Positions 34,393 to 42,815 of a stretch of 54,880 nt of DNA are shown in pieces; position 1 is the stretch's first letter; each line of letters begins with the position of its first letter. The stretch lies in assembly GCA_024226315.1 (NCBI GenBank), contig JAAELT010000148.1, positions 1 through 54,880 on the forward strand. Direction: 5' to 3'. The stretch is from a bacterium (GTDB lineage: Bacteria; Acidobacteriota; Thermoanaerobaculia; Multivoradales; J023). The notes below the pieces were generated by a model that saw only the letters and a program-made list of their open reading frames with translations, had not been told where the DNA came from and did no database searches. The position numbers were made by a program, and so were the translations under genes.

Positions 34393-36219
34393 GTGGGAAA
34401 GATCATCGGCATCGATCTGGGGACGACCAACTGCTGCGTTGCGGTGGTTGACGCGCTGGCGCCCAAGGTTCTGCCCAATCGAGAGGGCAGCCGCACGACG
34501 CCGTCGATCGTCGCCTTTGCCGACGACGACGATCGGCTCGTGGGCCAGATCGCCAAACGCCAGGCGGTTACCAACCCCCAGAACACGGTCTTCGCGGTCA
34601 AGCGGCTGATCGGCCGCAAATACGAGGCCCCGGAAGTCCAGCGGGCCAGAGAAGTGCTCCCGTTCGCTCTGACCAAGGCAGAGAACGGCGACGTCCGGGT
34701 GCTGATCCGAGGCCGCGAGTACAGCCCCCAGGAGATCTCGGCCTTCATCCTGACCGAGCTCAAGAATTTCGCCCAGGAGTCTCTGGGCGAGGACGTCGAG
34801 GAAGCGATCGTCACCGTACCGGCCTACTTCGACGATTCCCAGCGCCAGGCGACCAAGGACGCCGGCAAGATCGCCGGTCTCGAGGTCCGCCGCATCATCA
34901 ACGAGCCCACCGCCGCGGCGCTGGCCTACGGCTTCGATCGCGATCAAGAATCCAACCGCACCATCGCCATCTACGACCTCGGTGGCGGCACATTCGACAT
35001 CTCGATCCTCGAGATGTCGAAGGGCATCTTCGAGGTACGGGGCACCTCCGGCGACAGCTTTCTCGGCGGCGAGGACTTTGACCAGTGCATCATGGACTGG
35101 CTGATCGCCGAGTTCCGGACGGAGACCGACATCGATCTCCGAACCGACCGTATGGCCCTGCAGCGGCTCAAGGAAGCGGGTGAGCGCGCCAAGTGTGAGC
35201 TCTCGACCGCCGAGGAAGCGGCGATCAACCTGCCCTTCATCTCCGCGGACGAGAGCGGACCACGGCACCTCTCACGCTCGCTGACCCGCAGCCACTTCGA
35301 GGACTTGGTCCGCGAGTTGGTCGATCGCACCGAGGGTCCCTGCCTGGAAGCCATGGAAGCGGCGGAGGTCGACCCCGACGACATAGACGAGATCTTGCTG
35401 GTGGGCGGGCAGACCCGTTCGCCGATCGTCATCAAGAGCGTCGAGAAGATGTTCGGCAAGTCGGCCAACCGGGAGATCAATCCCGACGAGGTGGTCTCCA
35501 TGGGCGCCGCCATCCAGGCGGGCATCCTGCGCGGCGAGATCAAGGACGTGGTGCTGCTCGACGTCACGCCGCTGTCGCTCGGCATCGAGACCCACGGAGG
35601 CCTGTTCACCACCCTGATCGCCCGCAACTCGACCATCCCGACCAAGAACACCCAGATCTTCACCACGGTGATCGACAACCAGGACAAGGTGGAGATCCAC
35701 TGTATGCAGGGTGAGCGCGAGATCGCCGCCGAGAACCGTTCGCTGGGTCGTTTCGAGCTGGTGGGAATACCACCGGCCCCCCGTGGCGTTCCTCAGGTGG
35801 AGGTGACCTTCGCCATCGATTCCAACGGAATCGTCAACGTCTCGGCCCGAGATCTCGCCACCAATCAACAGCATGGCATGGAAGTCAACGCATCGAGCGG
35901 CCTTACCAACGAGGAGATCGACCGACTGGTCAAGGATGCTCAGGAGTTCGCCCAGGAAGACGCCAAGCGCCGCGAGCTGCGGCGTTTCAAGAACCGACTC
36001 GAAGGTCTGATCTACTCCAACGAACGCGTGTTCGAGCAATTCCAGCACGCCGTCAACGAGAACGAGAAGAAGAGAATCCACCAGTCGTTCCTGCGCGCTC
36101 GCATGGCGCTCAACGAAGACGAGAGGTCCGACCTCGAGGCGGCAATCTTCGACCTCAACACCATCTCCCAGAAACTCTCGCAGATCATGCTCGAGAAAAC
36201 GGATCAGGCCGAGTCTTGA
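34393..36219 (+). CDS. dnaK: Molecular chaperone DnaK (Hsp70)
   Basis: ATP-driven chaperone, 608 residues. ATPase domain motifs are [20 protein letters not shown] and [11 protein letters not shown]; the linker and substrate domain begin with [17 protein letters not shown]. The start is GTG at 34393, as residues 1 onward match the family. It is about 30 residues shorter than typical DnaK and ends without the usual disordered acidic tail. It may be a divergent paralogue, but its place between grpE and dnaJ argues for the operon chaperone. Confidence 0.95.
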   Translation: MGKIIGIDLGTTNCCVAVVDALAPKVLPNREGSRTTPSIVAFADDDDRLVGQIAKRQAVTNPQNTVFAVKRLIGRKYEAPEVQRAREVLPFALTKAENGDVRVLIRGREYSPQEISAFILTELKNFAQESLGEDVEEAIVTVPAYFDDSQRQATKDAGKIAGLEVRRIINEPTAAALAYGFDRDQESNRTIAIYDLGGGTFDISILEMSKGIFEVRGTSGDSFLGGEDFDQCIMDWLIAEFRTETDIDLRTDRMALQRLKEAGERAKCELSTAEEAAINLPFISADESGPRHLSRSLTRSHFEDLVRELVDRTEGPCLEAMEAAEVDPDDIDEILLVGGQTRSPIVIKSVEKMFGKSANREINPDEVVSMGAAIQAGILRGEIKDVVLLDVTPLSLGIETHGGLFTTLIARNSTIPTKNTQIFTTVIDNQDKVEIHCMQGEREIAAENRSLGRFELVGIPPAPRGVPQVEVTFAIDSNGIVNVSARDLATNQQHGMEVNASSGLTNEEIDRLVKDAQEFAQEDAKRRELRRFKNRLEGLIYSNERVFEQFQHAVNENEKKRIHQSFLRARMALNEDERSDLEAAIFDLNTISQKLSQIMLEKTDQAES

Positions 36220-36278
36220 CGAGTCTCGAGCCTGCCGGGTCCTGAACCGCGATCCGGCAGATTCTGCTGAAAGCTCCG

Positions 36279-37376
36279 ATGGCCAGCAAACGCGATTATT
36301 ATGAAGTGCTCGGCGTCGACCGTGACGCCTCTCCCGCCGACATCAAGTCGGCGTACCGCAAGCTCGCGGTGAAGTACCACCCCGACCGCAACCAGGGCAA
36401 CGCCGAAGCCGAGGAGAAGTTCAAGGAGTCGGCCGAGGCCTACGCGGTCCTCTCGGACCCGGAGAAGCGGGCCCGGTACGACCGTTTCGGCCATCAGGCC
36501 GAGCAGCCCGGCTTCAGTGGCTTCGACCCCTCGATCTTCGGCGACTTCTCCGACATCCTGGGCGACTTCTTCGGCTTCGGCACCGGCCGCCGGCGAACCT
36601 CGCGCGGCACCCCGGGAGCGGACCTGCGCTACGACCTGGCCATGAGCTTCGAGGAGGCCGCTTTCGGCCGTGAGGTCGAAATCCGGATCCCGCGGCTCGA
36701 GACCTGCGAACGGTGCTCGGGCTCGGGTAGCCGCTCCGGCCAGCTGACACCGTGCGACACCTGCGGCGGCCAGGGTCGCGTGCGCTACACCCAGGGCTTC
36801 TTCTCGGTTGCCCGCCCGTGTCCGGACTGCTCGGGAGAAGGCCGCATCGTCACCGACCCCTGTTCGGAATGCCAGGGCGAAGGGCGCACCGAGACCGAGA
36901 AAGACCTCAAGGTCACCATCCCGCCCGGAGTCGACTCCGGCATCCGACTGAGGCTGCGCGGCGAGGGCGAGCACGGGCGCCGCGGCGGTCCGCCGGGCGA
37001 CCTCGACGTCCTGATCCGCGTCAAGCCCCACGAGCGCTTCGAGCGACACGGCAGCGACGTGCACGAACAGATCGAGCTCACCTACTCGCAGCTGGTGCTC
37101 GGCACCTCGATCAAGGTCGAGACCCTGCACGACGAAGAATCGATCAAGGTGCCCGCCGGCACCTCTCCCGGCCACGAGTTCCGGCTGCGCGGGAAGGGCA
37201 TCAAGGACCTCAATTCCCACCACCGCGGCGACCACATCGTGCACGTCGCACTGCGGGTGCCGAAGCCCCGCGACCTCGACGACGAGTACCTGGACCTGCT
37301 GCGCAAGCTTGCCGAGCTCGAGGGCGCCGAGGTCCACGAGGGCGTGCTCAGCAAAGTCAAGAACCTGTTCGGTTAG
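36279..37376 (+). CDS. dnaJ: Molecular chaperone DnaJ (Hsp40)
   Basis: Co-chaperone that delivers substrates to DnaK and stimulates its ATPase; 365 residues. J domain at 4-70 with the HPD tripeptide (KYHPDRN), a short Gly/Phe-rich segment (about 72-105), four CxxCxGxG zinc repeats ([32 protein letters not shown]) at about 145-210, and C-terminal beta domains ending near the tail VKNLFG. All zinc ligands are intact. Follows dnaK by 59 bp. Confidence 0.96.
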   Translation: MASKRDYYEVLGVDRDASPADIKSAYRKLAVKYHPDRNQGNAEAEEKFKESAEAYAVLSDPEKRARYDRFGHQAEQPGFSGFDPSIFGDFSDILGDFFGFGTGRRRTSRGTPGADLRYDLAMSFEEAAFGREVEIRIPRLETCERCSGSGSRSGQLTPCDTCGGQGRVRYTQGFFSVARPCPDCSGEGRIVTDPCSECQGEGRTETEKDLKVTIPPGVDSGIRLRLRGEGEHGRRGGPPGDLDVLIRVKPHERFERHGSDVHEQIELTYSQLVLGTSIKVETLHDEESIKVPAGTSPGHEFRLRGKGIKDLNSHHRGDHIVHVALRVPKPRDLDDEYLDLLRKLAELEGAEVHEGVLSKVKNLFG

Positions 37377-37380
37377 CGCC

Positions 37381-37458
37381 CCATGAACCCAACCCTGCGG
37401 CTTGGCTTCATGGCCCATCCCCACCGCAGGAGCCTGTTGCCAGGCGCAACAGGCTCCT
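37381..37458 (+). promoter_or_regulatory. Structured dnaJ-prmA spacer: interlocked inverted repeats and a 13-bp hairpin
   Basis: CCATGAA (37381-37387) pairs with TTCATGG (37407-37413), while CCTGCGG (37394-37400) pairs with CCGCAGG (37424-37430); the order A-B-A'-B' is that of a pseudoknot. Then AGGAGCCTGTTGC (37428-37440) and GCAACAGGCTCCT (37446-37458) form a perfect 13-bp hairpin with a 5-base loop, ending 5 bases before the prmA GTG. No T-tract and no clear Shine-Dalgarno site for prmA, so the structure may control its translation or mRNA ends. Confidence 0.55.
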
Positions 37459-37463
37459 GACCC

Positions 37464-38321
37464 GTGGCCGGTTACCAGGTGCGGGTCTTTTCGCTACCGG
37501 CCGAGCTCGAAAACCAGCTCACCGCCGAACTGTGGGCGCTCGGCGCGCTGGGCTTCGAGGTGCGCCAGGCCGACGCGGGCCGGGTATGCCTCGACGCCTA
37601 CTTCCCGGCCTCTCACCCCACCCCGGAGCTCGACCCCGAGCGCTGGCGGCACTTGGGGCTGGAGTCGCTCGGATTCGAGGAGCTCGAAGATCGCGACTGG
37701 CTCGAGTCCTACCGCGCTTCGGCCGAGCCGTTCGACGTCGGCGAGCGCTTCCGGATCGACCCCGGGGATCCCGCGGGCGCCGAGCCGGCCGCCACAGCTC
37801 CGCTCGGAAACCGCCACCTGCTCCGCATCCCGGCCCGCACCGCCTTCGGCACCGGCAGCCACGAGTCGACCCGCCTGGTGCTCGAATGGCTCGAAGATCT
37901 CGACCTCACCGGCCTGGCGGTGCTCGACTACGGTGTCGGCAGCGGCATCCTGTCGCTCGCGGCAAGGGTCCTGGGAGCGCGGCGGGTCGTCGGCTTCGAC
38001 GTCGACGCCCAGGCGGTGTGCATAGCTCGCGGCAACGCCCGCCTCAACGGCCTGGAGACGGCGTTCTTCGCCGGCGGTATCGACGCTCTGTGCCCCGAGA
38101 CGCTCTTCGATCTCGCCCTGGTCAACATCCTGCCCGAGAACTTCGAGGGCGAGATCCCCCGGCTGAAGCGTACCCTGAGACCGGGAGCGCGCGTCCTCAG
38201 CTCGGGCAATCTCGCAAGCCGCCGCGTCGAGTTGCTGGATCGCTGGCGGCGGAGGGGCTTCACGCTCGAGTCTGAAAGACGGCAGGACGAGTGGAGTGCG
38301 TTCCTGCTGAGCCTCCTCTGA
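37464..38321 (+). CDS. prmA: Ribosomal protein L11 methyltransferase PrmA
   Basis: SAM-dependent methyltransferase that trimethylates L11; 285 residues. The N-terminal substrate-binding domain is present, followed by the hallmark RIPARTAFGTGSHESTRLVLEW and SAM motif I VLDYGVGSGILSLAA (usually LDVGCGSGIL), then VNILPENF. Its place after dnaJ is typical of many bacteria. The start is GTG at 37464, directly behind a strong hairpin. Confidence 0.92.
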   Translation: MAGYQVRVFSLPAELENQLTAELWALGALGFEVRQADAGRVCLDAYFPASHPTPELDPERWRHLGLESLGFEELEDRDWLESYRASAEPFDVGERFRIDPGDPAGAEPAATAPLGNRHLLRIPARTAFGTGSHESTRLVLEWLEDLDLTGLAVLDYGVGSGILSLAARVLGARRVVGFDVDAQAVCIARGNARLNGLETAFFAGGIDALCPETLFDLALVNILPENFEGEIPRLKRTLRPGARVLSSGNLASRRVELLDRWRRRGFTLESERRQDEWSAFLLSLL

Positions 38322-38333
38322 CCCGGTCCCGGC

Positions 38334-39176
38334 TCAGTGGAAGTGCAGCGCCTCGCCACCCGGACGTTGCAGCTCCAGCTCGGCGGCGACGCCGTCGACA
38401 CTCGACACTTTGTACAGGTAGCTCTCCTCGACACCGTGGTCCCAGACGACGCTGAGCACGCCGCCGAAGGAGGAGTAGAATCCCCGGCGCTCCGAGTCCT
38501 CGGCGATGTAGCGAAAGCGGCCGTGATCGGCGAAGCTCCAATGGCCCGCGAGCGTCTCTTCCGCCTCGGCATCCCTTGCCACTCTCCACGAGCGCACCAG
38601 CTCCGGGTCGATCACGCTGTCGCTCCAGCCGAAGCTCGAGAAAATCTGGCGCACCCTGGCGTGCTGCGGCCGCACCGATCGATCCTGCGCCACATGGGCG
38701 AGGAAGATGCCGAGGTTGCCGCGGACGTTGCAGTAAAGGCGGTGATGGTTGCCCCGCCGATCCTGGAACGGCACCACCAATCCGGTGCCCATCGGGGACT
38801 CGACCCAGTCGAGGTCACCGACCCGGGCGAGGTCGGGCACGATCGCCCGGTAGCCGTTCTCGAACGCGTCGGCGAAGGACGGATCGAAGGGATCGGTTAC
38901 TCCCGCCGCATCGACGAAGCCGATCACCACCAGCTCCAGTGGCCGGCCACCGCCGTCGGTGCCGGCGGTGTGCGGGATCAACATCATCCCTTCCCGTACC
39001 CGCTCCAGTTTCCATTTCGCCGGGTAGTCGAACGAGAAGCCCACGGAGTGGACGAAGGTTGTGGCCCTGGGCGCCGCCGCGGAGGCCGATGTGGCGATTG
39101 CGGCCAGCAGCAGGATCTGGGCTAGAACCGCCGGGAAGAGATGAATCCGTCGTGCGCGAGCTGCCTGAGCCTCCAT
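38334..39176 (-). CDS. Secreted protein of unknown function with PsbP-like N-terminal segment
   Basis: A 280-residue protein with a signal peptide (hydrophobic core LFPAVLAQILLLAAIATSASA, cleavage probably near residue 35). The mature N-terminus (VGFSFDYPAKWKLERVREGMMLIP) resembles the F-x-Y-P-x-x-W opening of PsbP/DUF1795-type domains. The rest is beta-rich with many Trp and Tyr. AAGGAGG sits 6 bases before the ATG at 39176, so the longer in-frame extension upstream is rejected. It is convergent with prmA and lies downstream of the TonB receptor terminator. Confidence 0.78.
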   Translation of the reverse strand: MEAQAARARRIHLFPAVLAQILLLAAIATSASAAAPRATTFVHSVGFSFDYPAKWKLERVREGMMLIPHTAGTDGGGRPLELVVIGFVDAAGVTDPFDPSFADAFENGYRAIVPDLARVGDLDWVESPMGTGLVVPFQDRRGNHHRLYCNVRGNLGIFLAHVAQDRSVRPQHARVRQIFSSFGWSDSVIDPELVRSWRVARDAEAEETLAGHWSFADHGRFRYIAEDSERRGFYSSFGGVLSVVWDHGVEESYLYKVSSVDGVAAELELQRPGGEALHFH

Positions 39177-39330
39177 CGTCGCCTCCTTCGCGAGCGGTCG
39201 ATGCCGCCTGCGACACCGCACCACAGGGCCCGGCGCCGCGTGACAATCGGTCGGATTTCTGGGTCGATTCGCACCGACTATAACACGAGCGGTCGCTGGC
39301 TGGGACGAGTGGACGAACAAGGTCGGGCGC

Positions 39331-39357
39331 AAAAAAGCCCGGACCGAGGTCCGGGCT
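39331..39357 (-). terminator. Rho-independent terminator of the TonB receptor gene
   Basis: Arms AGCCCGGACC (39336-39345) and GGTCCGGGCT (39348-39357) form a GC-rich stem, followed on the minus strand by TTTTTT (complement of 39331-39336). Position about 110 bases after the receptor stop; orientation fits that gene. Confidence 0.85.
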
Positions 39358-39373
39358 CCGAACGGACGATGGC

Positions 39374-39467
39374 CGGGAGTCTGTCCGAGAAGGACAGACT
39401 CCCGGTGCGGTGGGGATGGGCCAAAGATCCGAGCCGCACGCCCGGATCTTTGGGGCGGATCCGCCCC
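39374..39467. repeat. Three further strong hairpins stacked after the TonB receptor stop
   Basis: CGGGAGTCTGTCC (39374-39386) / GGACAGACTCCCG (39392-39404); CCAAAGATCCG (39421-39431) / CGGATCTTTGG (39443-39453); and the perfect 16-bp palindrome GGGGCGGATCCGCCCC (39452-39467). With the terminator at 39331-39357 they make four hairpins in about 140 bp, an unusual density for a simple 3' end. Confidence 0.7.
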
Positions 39468-42406
39468 TAGAAGCGGAAACCGACCGAGAAGCGGAAGGTC
39501 CGCGGGCGCTGGTAGTCGGTGTCGGTCTGGGGCTCGCCGAACTGGTCGCCCAGATCCCAATGGACGCCGCGCTGCGGGGTTTCGGTGAAGGGATTGAAGG
39601 CCTCGAAGTCGCCACTGGTGGTGGCGTCGTCCACATCTCCGGTGTTGACGTTGATCACTGCGTCCTCGTTGAAGACGTTCAGCACTTCCGGCTGGACGTA
39701 GACTTCCATGCTCTTGCCCCACAGGTTCCAGCGGAACGAGTAGTTCAGGGCGAAGTCGGTACTGGTGACGTCGTCGAGCTGGTACGCGTCGGTGTTGAAG
39801 TAGTAGTTGACATTCGACGGTGGCGTCAGGTAGTCCGGAGCATCGGTCACGAACGGCCGCGGATCGACGGCGCCGAGCGCCGAGTAGCTACCGCCGGAGG
39901 TGAAGTTCTGCAGCAGGCTGACGTTCAGGTCGTGCCGCTCGTTCGACAGCACGTCGTAGAGGATCCAGGCGCGCACCTTGTGACGCACGTCGACCCCCAG
40001 GTTCCGCCGAGAATTGACCTGCTCGAAGGCACGGTACTCCGGATACTGGCCGAGGTTCGAGGTCACCGGACCGGTGCCCGAGAACTCACCGTTGAAGTTG
40101 CCGCGGGCGTGCGACCAGGTCCAGTTGCCACCGAGATTGAGCCGGTCGCCGAGCCGGTAGGAGAACGAGGTCAGCAGCCCGTCGTACACCCGCTCGAGAA
40201 TGTCGTCGTCATTGCCGATCCGCTTGAAGTCGAACGTCTGGCCTTCGGAGTCGGTGACCTGCCCGGTGGTGCCGTCGATCCGATCGAAGTAGAAGTCGTG
40301 GAACTCGCGGTGCACGTAGTCGGCGCGCACGACGCCACGGCTGCCGAGGCGCTTGGTGAAGCCGATGGTGATCTCTTCGGCGTTCGGCGACGTCAGATTG
40401 CCGTCGATCTCCGAAGTGACGCCCGGAATGTTGGGGGCAAAGGCCAGGAAAGTACGGTTCGAGGTACCGCCGACGGTGTCGAACCAGTCGAACATGATTT
40501 GCAGCGTTTCGTCCTGACCCACCAACTGATTCGTCGGTACGGTCGTGTCTGCGTTGACCGACGGGCCGCCGTAGATCCAGCCGAAGAAACCGGGGTTGCC
40601 GCCCGCTTCCGCTGAGCCGGCGACGTTGCCGCCGACGATCTTGGCCACGTACTGGCCGGCCGAAGCGTTCAGCACCAGATCGCCGTCGCCCTTGACGTCG
40701 TAGGCGACGCCGAGCCGCGGGCTGATGTTGTCGTCCTTGGCCACCGCGTTGCCGTCGGCGTCGGCGCCGTCGTTCTCGTCATAGCGCACGCCGATGTTGA
40801 AGCTCCAGTGATCGTTGAGCTGCCAGTGATCGTTGACGTAGGCGGCGTTCGACTGGAGGTCGGAGCCCTGGCTGGCGGCCAGGAGCGGCCGGTGGATGAT
40901 CCAGGAGTTTCCCGACGGGACTTCCGGGAACACCTCCTGGTTGCGAATGATCACGTCACTCGACCAGACCTCGAAACCGTCATTCCCGCTCTGCGAGTTG
41001 TTTTCCTCCGTGATGTCGTGGAAGGTGTCGATGCCGAAGGTGATGTCGTGGGAGCCCTTGTCGGCGGAAGCCAGAAAGTAGTTGCCCTTGACGATCGTGT
41101 GATCGGACTCACGGACTCTTTTGCCCGCGTCGAACACCGGGGCGTGGTAGCGGTCGGAGCGGCCGCCGGAGATGGTGAGCATCTGGGTGCCGGCGAGGCC
41201 GTCGGGAGTGTCCTGGTTGACGAACTCGAGACTGCGCTCGGAGTACTGGGCCTCAACCAGGAAGTTGCCGGTCACGACGCCGGTGTAGTTGCCGAACAGA
41301 GAATCCTCGGGCTCGGACTTCGAGCCCGCGGCCCGCGGCTCCAGGACGCCGGAGCGGTCGTCGGCGCCGATGTCGTCCGTCAGGTCGAACGCACCGAGGC
41401 GGATCGAATGGCTGGGCGTGGCCGCGAAGGTCAGCTTGGCCTCGAAGCGCTCCTCTTTCCGGTCGTTCGGGAAGGAGATGTTGGTACGCCGGGTGACCAG
41501 CGTCTCGCTCTGCTCGAACTGCCGGCCGGCGAGGAAATACCACAGGCGGTCCTTCAAGATGAAGCCGCCGAGGGTCGCCTCGAACGTCTCCACGATCTCA
41601 TCGGCCTGTTCCTCTTCGACCGGCGTCGTCTCTTCCCAGCTCTCGTTGGTGAAGCTGTCGCGGAACGAGCCGTGAAGCTCGTTGCCGCCCGACTTGGTGA
41701 CCACCTCGACCACGCCGCCGGTGAAACGGCCGAACTCCGCCGAGATGCCCGACACCGAGGTCGTGGTCTCCTCCAGCGCGTCCTCGATGAAGATCCCGCT
41801 CGCCTGGTTGCGCAGGTTCTCGTTGATGATCACCCCGTTGAGCAGGTAGAGGCTCTCGAACGACTGGGCACCGGAGATCGAGATGTTCCTGCGCCGGGCG
41901 GCGCCGCCCGCGGGACCCGAGTCCTGGACGCCGGGGGCCAGGTTCACGCTCGCTTCGATGTTTCGCGCCAGCGGCAGGTTCTCGATCATGTCCTGGGTGT
42001 AGGTGGCGGCGCTGGTGGTGGTTTCTGAAACCACGCCGGCCTCGCCGGTCACCACGATGGTCTCGGCCACCGCTTCGATGGTCATCGTCACGTCGAGGTT
42101 CTGGGTCTGGCCGACCGAGATCTTGGCCGCGATCGTGCGGCTGGCGAATCCTTCCAGCTCGAAAGTGACACGGTATTCGCCCGCCGGAAGCACGGGGAAG
42201 ATGTAGCTGCCGTTGATTGATGTCTGGCGCTGCTGGGTGCCCTGGAGTTTCGGGCTCGTGACGCTGATCGAGACACCCGGAAGCGCCGCGTTCGAGTCGT
42301 CGACGACGCGGCCGGTGATCTTTCCCGTCGGTCCGGTCTGGGCCAGCGCGGCGGAGCCCAGAAGCAGGCAGGCCGCGATCAATACCCATAGGATCCTTGC
42401 TCTCAT
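39467..42406 (-). CDS. TonB-dependent receptor with N-terminal carboxypeptidase-regulatory domain
   Basis: A 979-residue outer-membrane transporter. Signal peptide (residues 1-22, cleavage after ALAQ), carboxypeptidase-regulatory-like beta-sandwich (about 26-110; GRVVDDSNAALPGVSISV and GEYRVTFELEGF), plug domain (about 115-235, GRFTGGVVEVVTKSG) and a beta-barrel ending in the aromatic FRFSVGFRF. It resembles the large receptor family of Acidobacteriota and Bacteroidota. The ligand (siderophore, oligosaccharide or peptide) is unknown. No SusD-like partner is next to it; it faces a CRTAC1/UnbV gene across 409 bp. Confidence 0.92.
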   Translation of the reverse strand: MRARILWVLIAACLLLGSAALAQTGPTGKITGRVVDDSNAALPGVSISVTSPKLQGTQQRQTSINGSYIFPVLPAGEYRVTFELEGFASRTIAAKISVGQTQNLDVTMTIEAVAETIVVTGEAGVVSETTTSAATYTQDMIENLPLARNIEASVNLAPGVQDSGPAGGAARRRNISISGAQSFESLYLLNGVIINENLRNQASGIFIEDALEETTTSVSGISAEFGRFTGGVVEVVTKSGGNELHGSFRDSFTNESWEETTPVEEEQADEIVETFEATLGGFILKDRLWYFLAGRQFEQSETLVTRRTNISFPNDRKEERFEAKLTFAATPSHSIRLGAFDLTDDIGADDRSGVLEPRAAGSKSEPEDSLFGNYTGVVTGNFLVEAQYSERSLEFVNQDTPDGLAGTQMLTISGGRSDRYHAPVFDAGKRVRESDHTIVKGNYFLASADKGSHDITFGIDTFHDITEENNSQSGNDGFEVWSSDVIIRNQEVFPEVPSGNSWIIHRPLLAASQGSDLQSNAAYVNDHWQLNDHWSFNIGVRYDENDGADADGNAVAKDDNISPRLGVAYDVKGDGDLVLNASAGQYVAKIVGGNVAGSAEAGGNPGFFGWIYGGPSVNADTTVPTNQLVGQDETLQIMFDWFDTVGGTSNRTFLAFAPNIPGVTSEIDGNLTSPNAEEITIGFTKRLGSRGVVRADYVHREFHDFYFDRIDGTTGQVTDSEGQTFDFKRIGNDDDILERVYDGLLTSFSYRLGDRLNLGGNWTWSHARGNFNGEFSGTGPVTSNLGQYPEYRAFEQVNSRRNLGVDVRHKVRAWILYDVLSNERHDLNVSLLQNFTSGGSYSALGAVDPRPFVTDAPDYLTPPSNVNYYFNTDAYQLDDVTSTDFALNYSFRWNLWGKSMEVYVQPEVLNVFNEDAVINVNTGDVDDATTSGDFEAFNPFTETPQRGVHWDLGDQFGEPQTDTDYQRPRTFRFSVGFRF

Positions 42407-42815
42407 TCCACTTACCTCCTGTTGTTGGCCCGGTCGGGCCGGTCAACGGGTGACGAGGCCGATCGCCCCGTCACCGAAAGCGAAGCGCCCGCGCTTCGCC
42501 CGAAGGTCGATGGAGCAAGATGAGTGCCCGGCCCAGGCCGAATGAAAGGTTTTGCGGGGCAACCGTGACCAGCTGTCACGTTTCCGGGGACGAATGGTCG
42601 GTTCGCACATCGCGCTTTTCTCCAGAGCTCGCAACGCGACCGGCAGTCGGCATTCAAATCCCTGAATTGATTCAGTTTTCGGGATTCACGAACAGATGTG
42701 CCATCGTCCCGATAAACGACCGATCATTCAGCCTACCATACAATTGATCACCTTTTCCGGACCGAACGTCCCAATGGCCTTGCATTCGGAGCGCCGCGCC
42801 TACACGCTCTGATGG
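42407..42815. other. 409-bp divergent spacer between TonB receptor and CRTAC1 genes
   Basis: No supported gene. It contains two small inverted repeats: GTGAC/GTCAC at 42565-42579 and the perfect CTGAAT-TG-ATTCAG at 42662-42675. The spacer is less GC-rich near 42660-42760, where promoters for both genes would be expected. A TACAAT at 42739-42744 lacks a good -35. Confidence 0.5.
42662..42675. promoter_or_regulatory. Perfect inverted repeat in the TonB receptor/CRTAC1 spacer
   Basis: CTGAAT-TG-ATTCAG, perfect 6-bp arms in an AT-richer part of the divergent spacer. Size and symmetry suit a dimeric regulator site controlling one or both divergent genes. No family is assigned. Confidence 0.4.

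Noticed and set aside
34006..35268. 420-residue minus-strand frame antisense to dnaK
   Set aside because: Shadow of dnaK and grpE; low-complexity composition and no family motif.
39177..39722. Longer version of the secreted protein at 38334-39176
   Set aside because: The extension crosses the TonB receptor terminator and would hide a good signal peptide; the Shine-Dalgarno site is at the shorter start.
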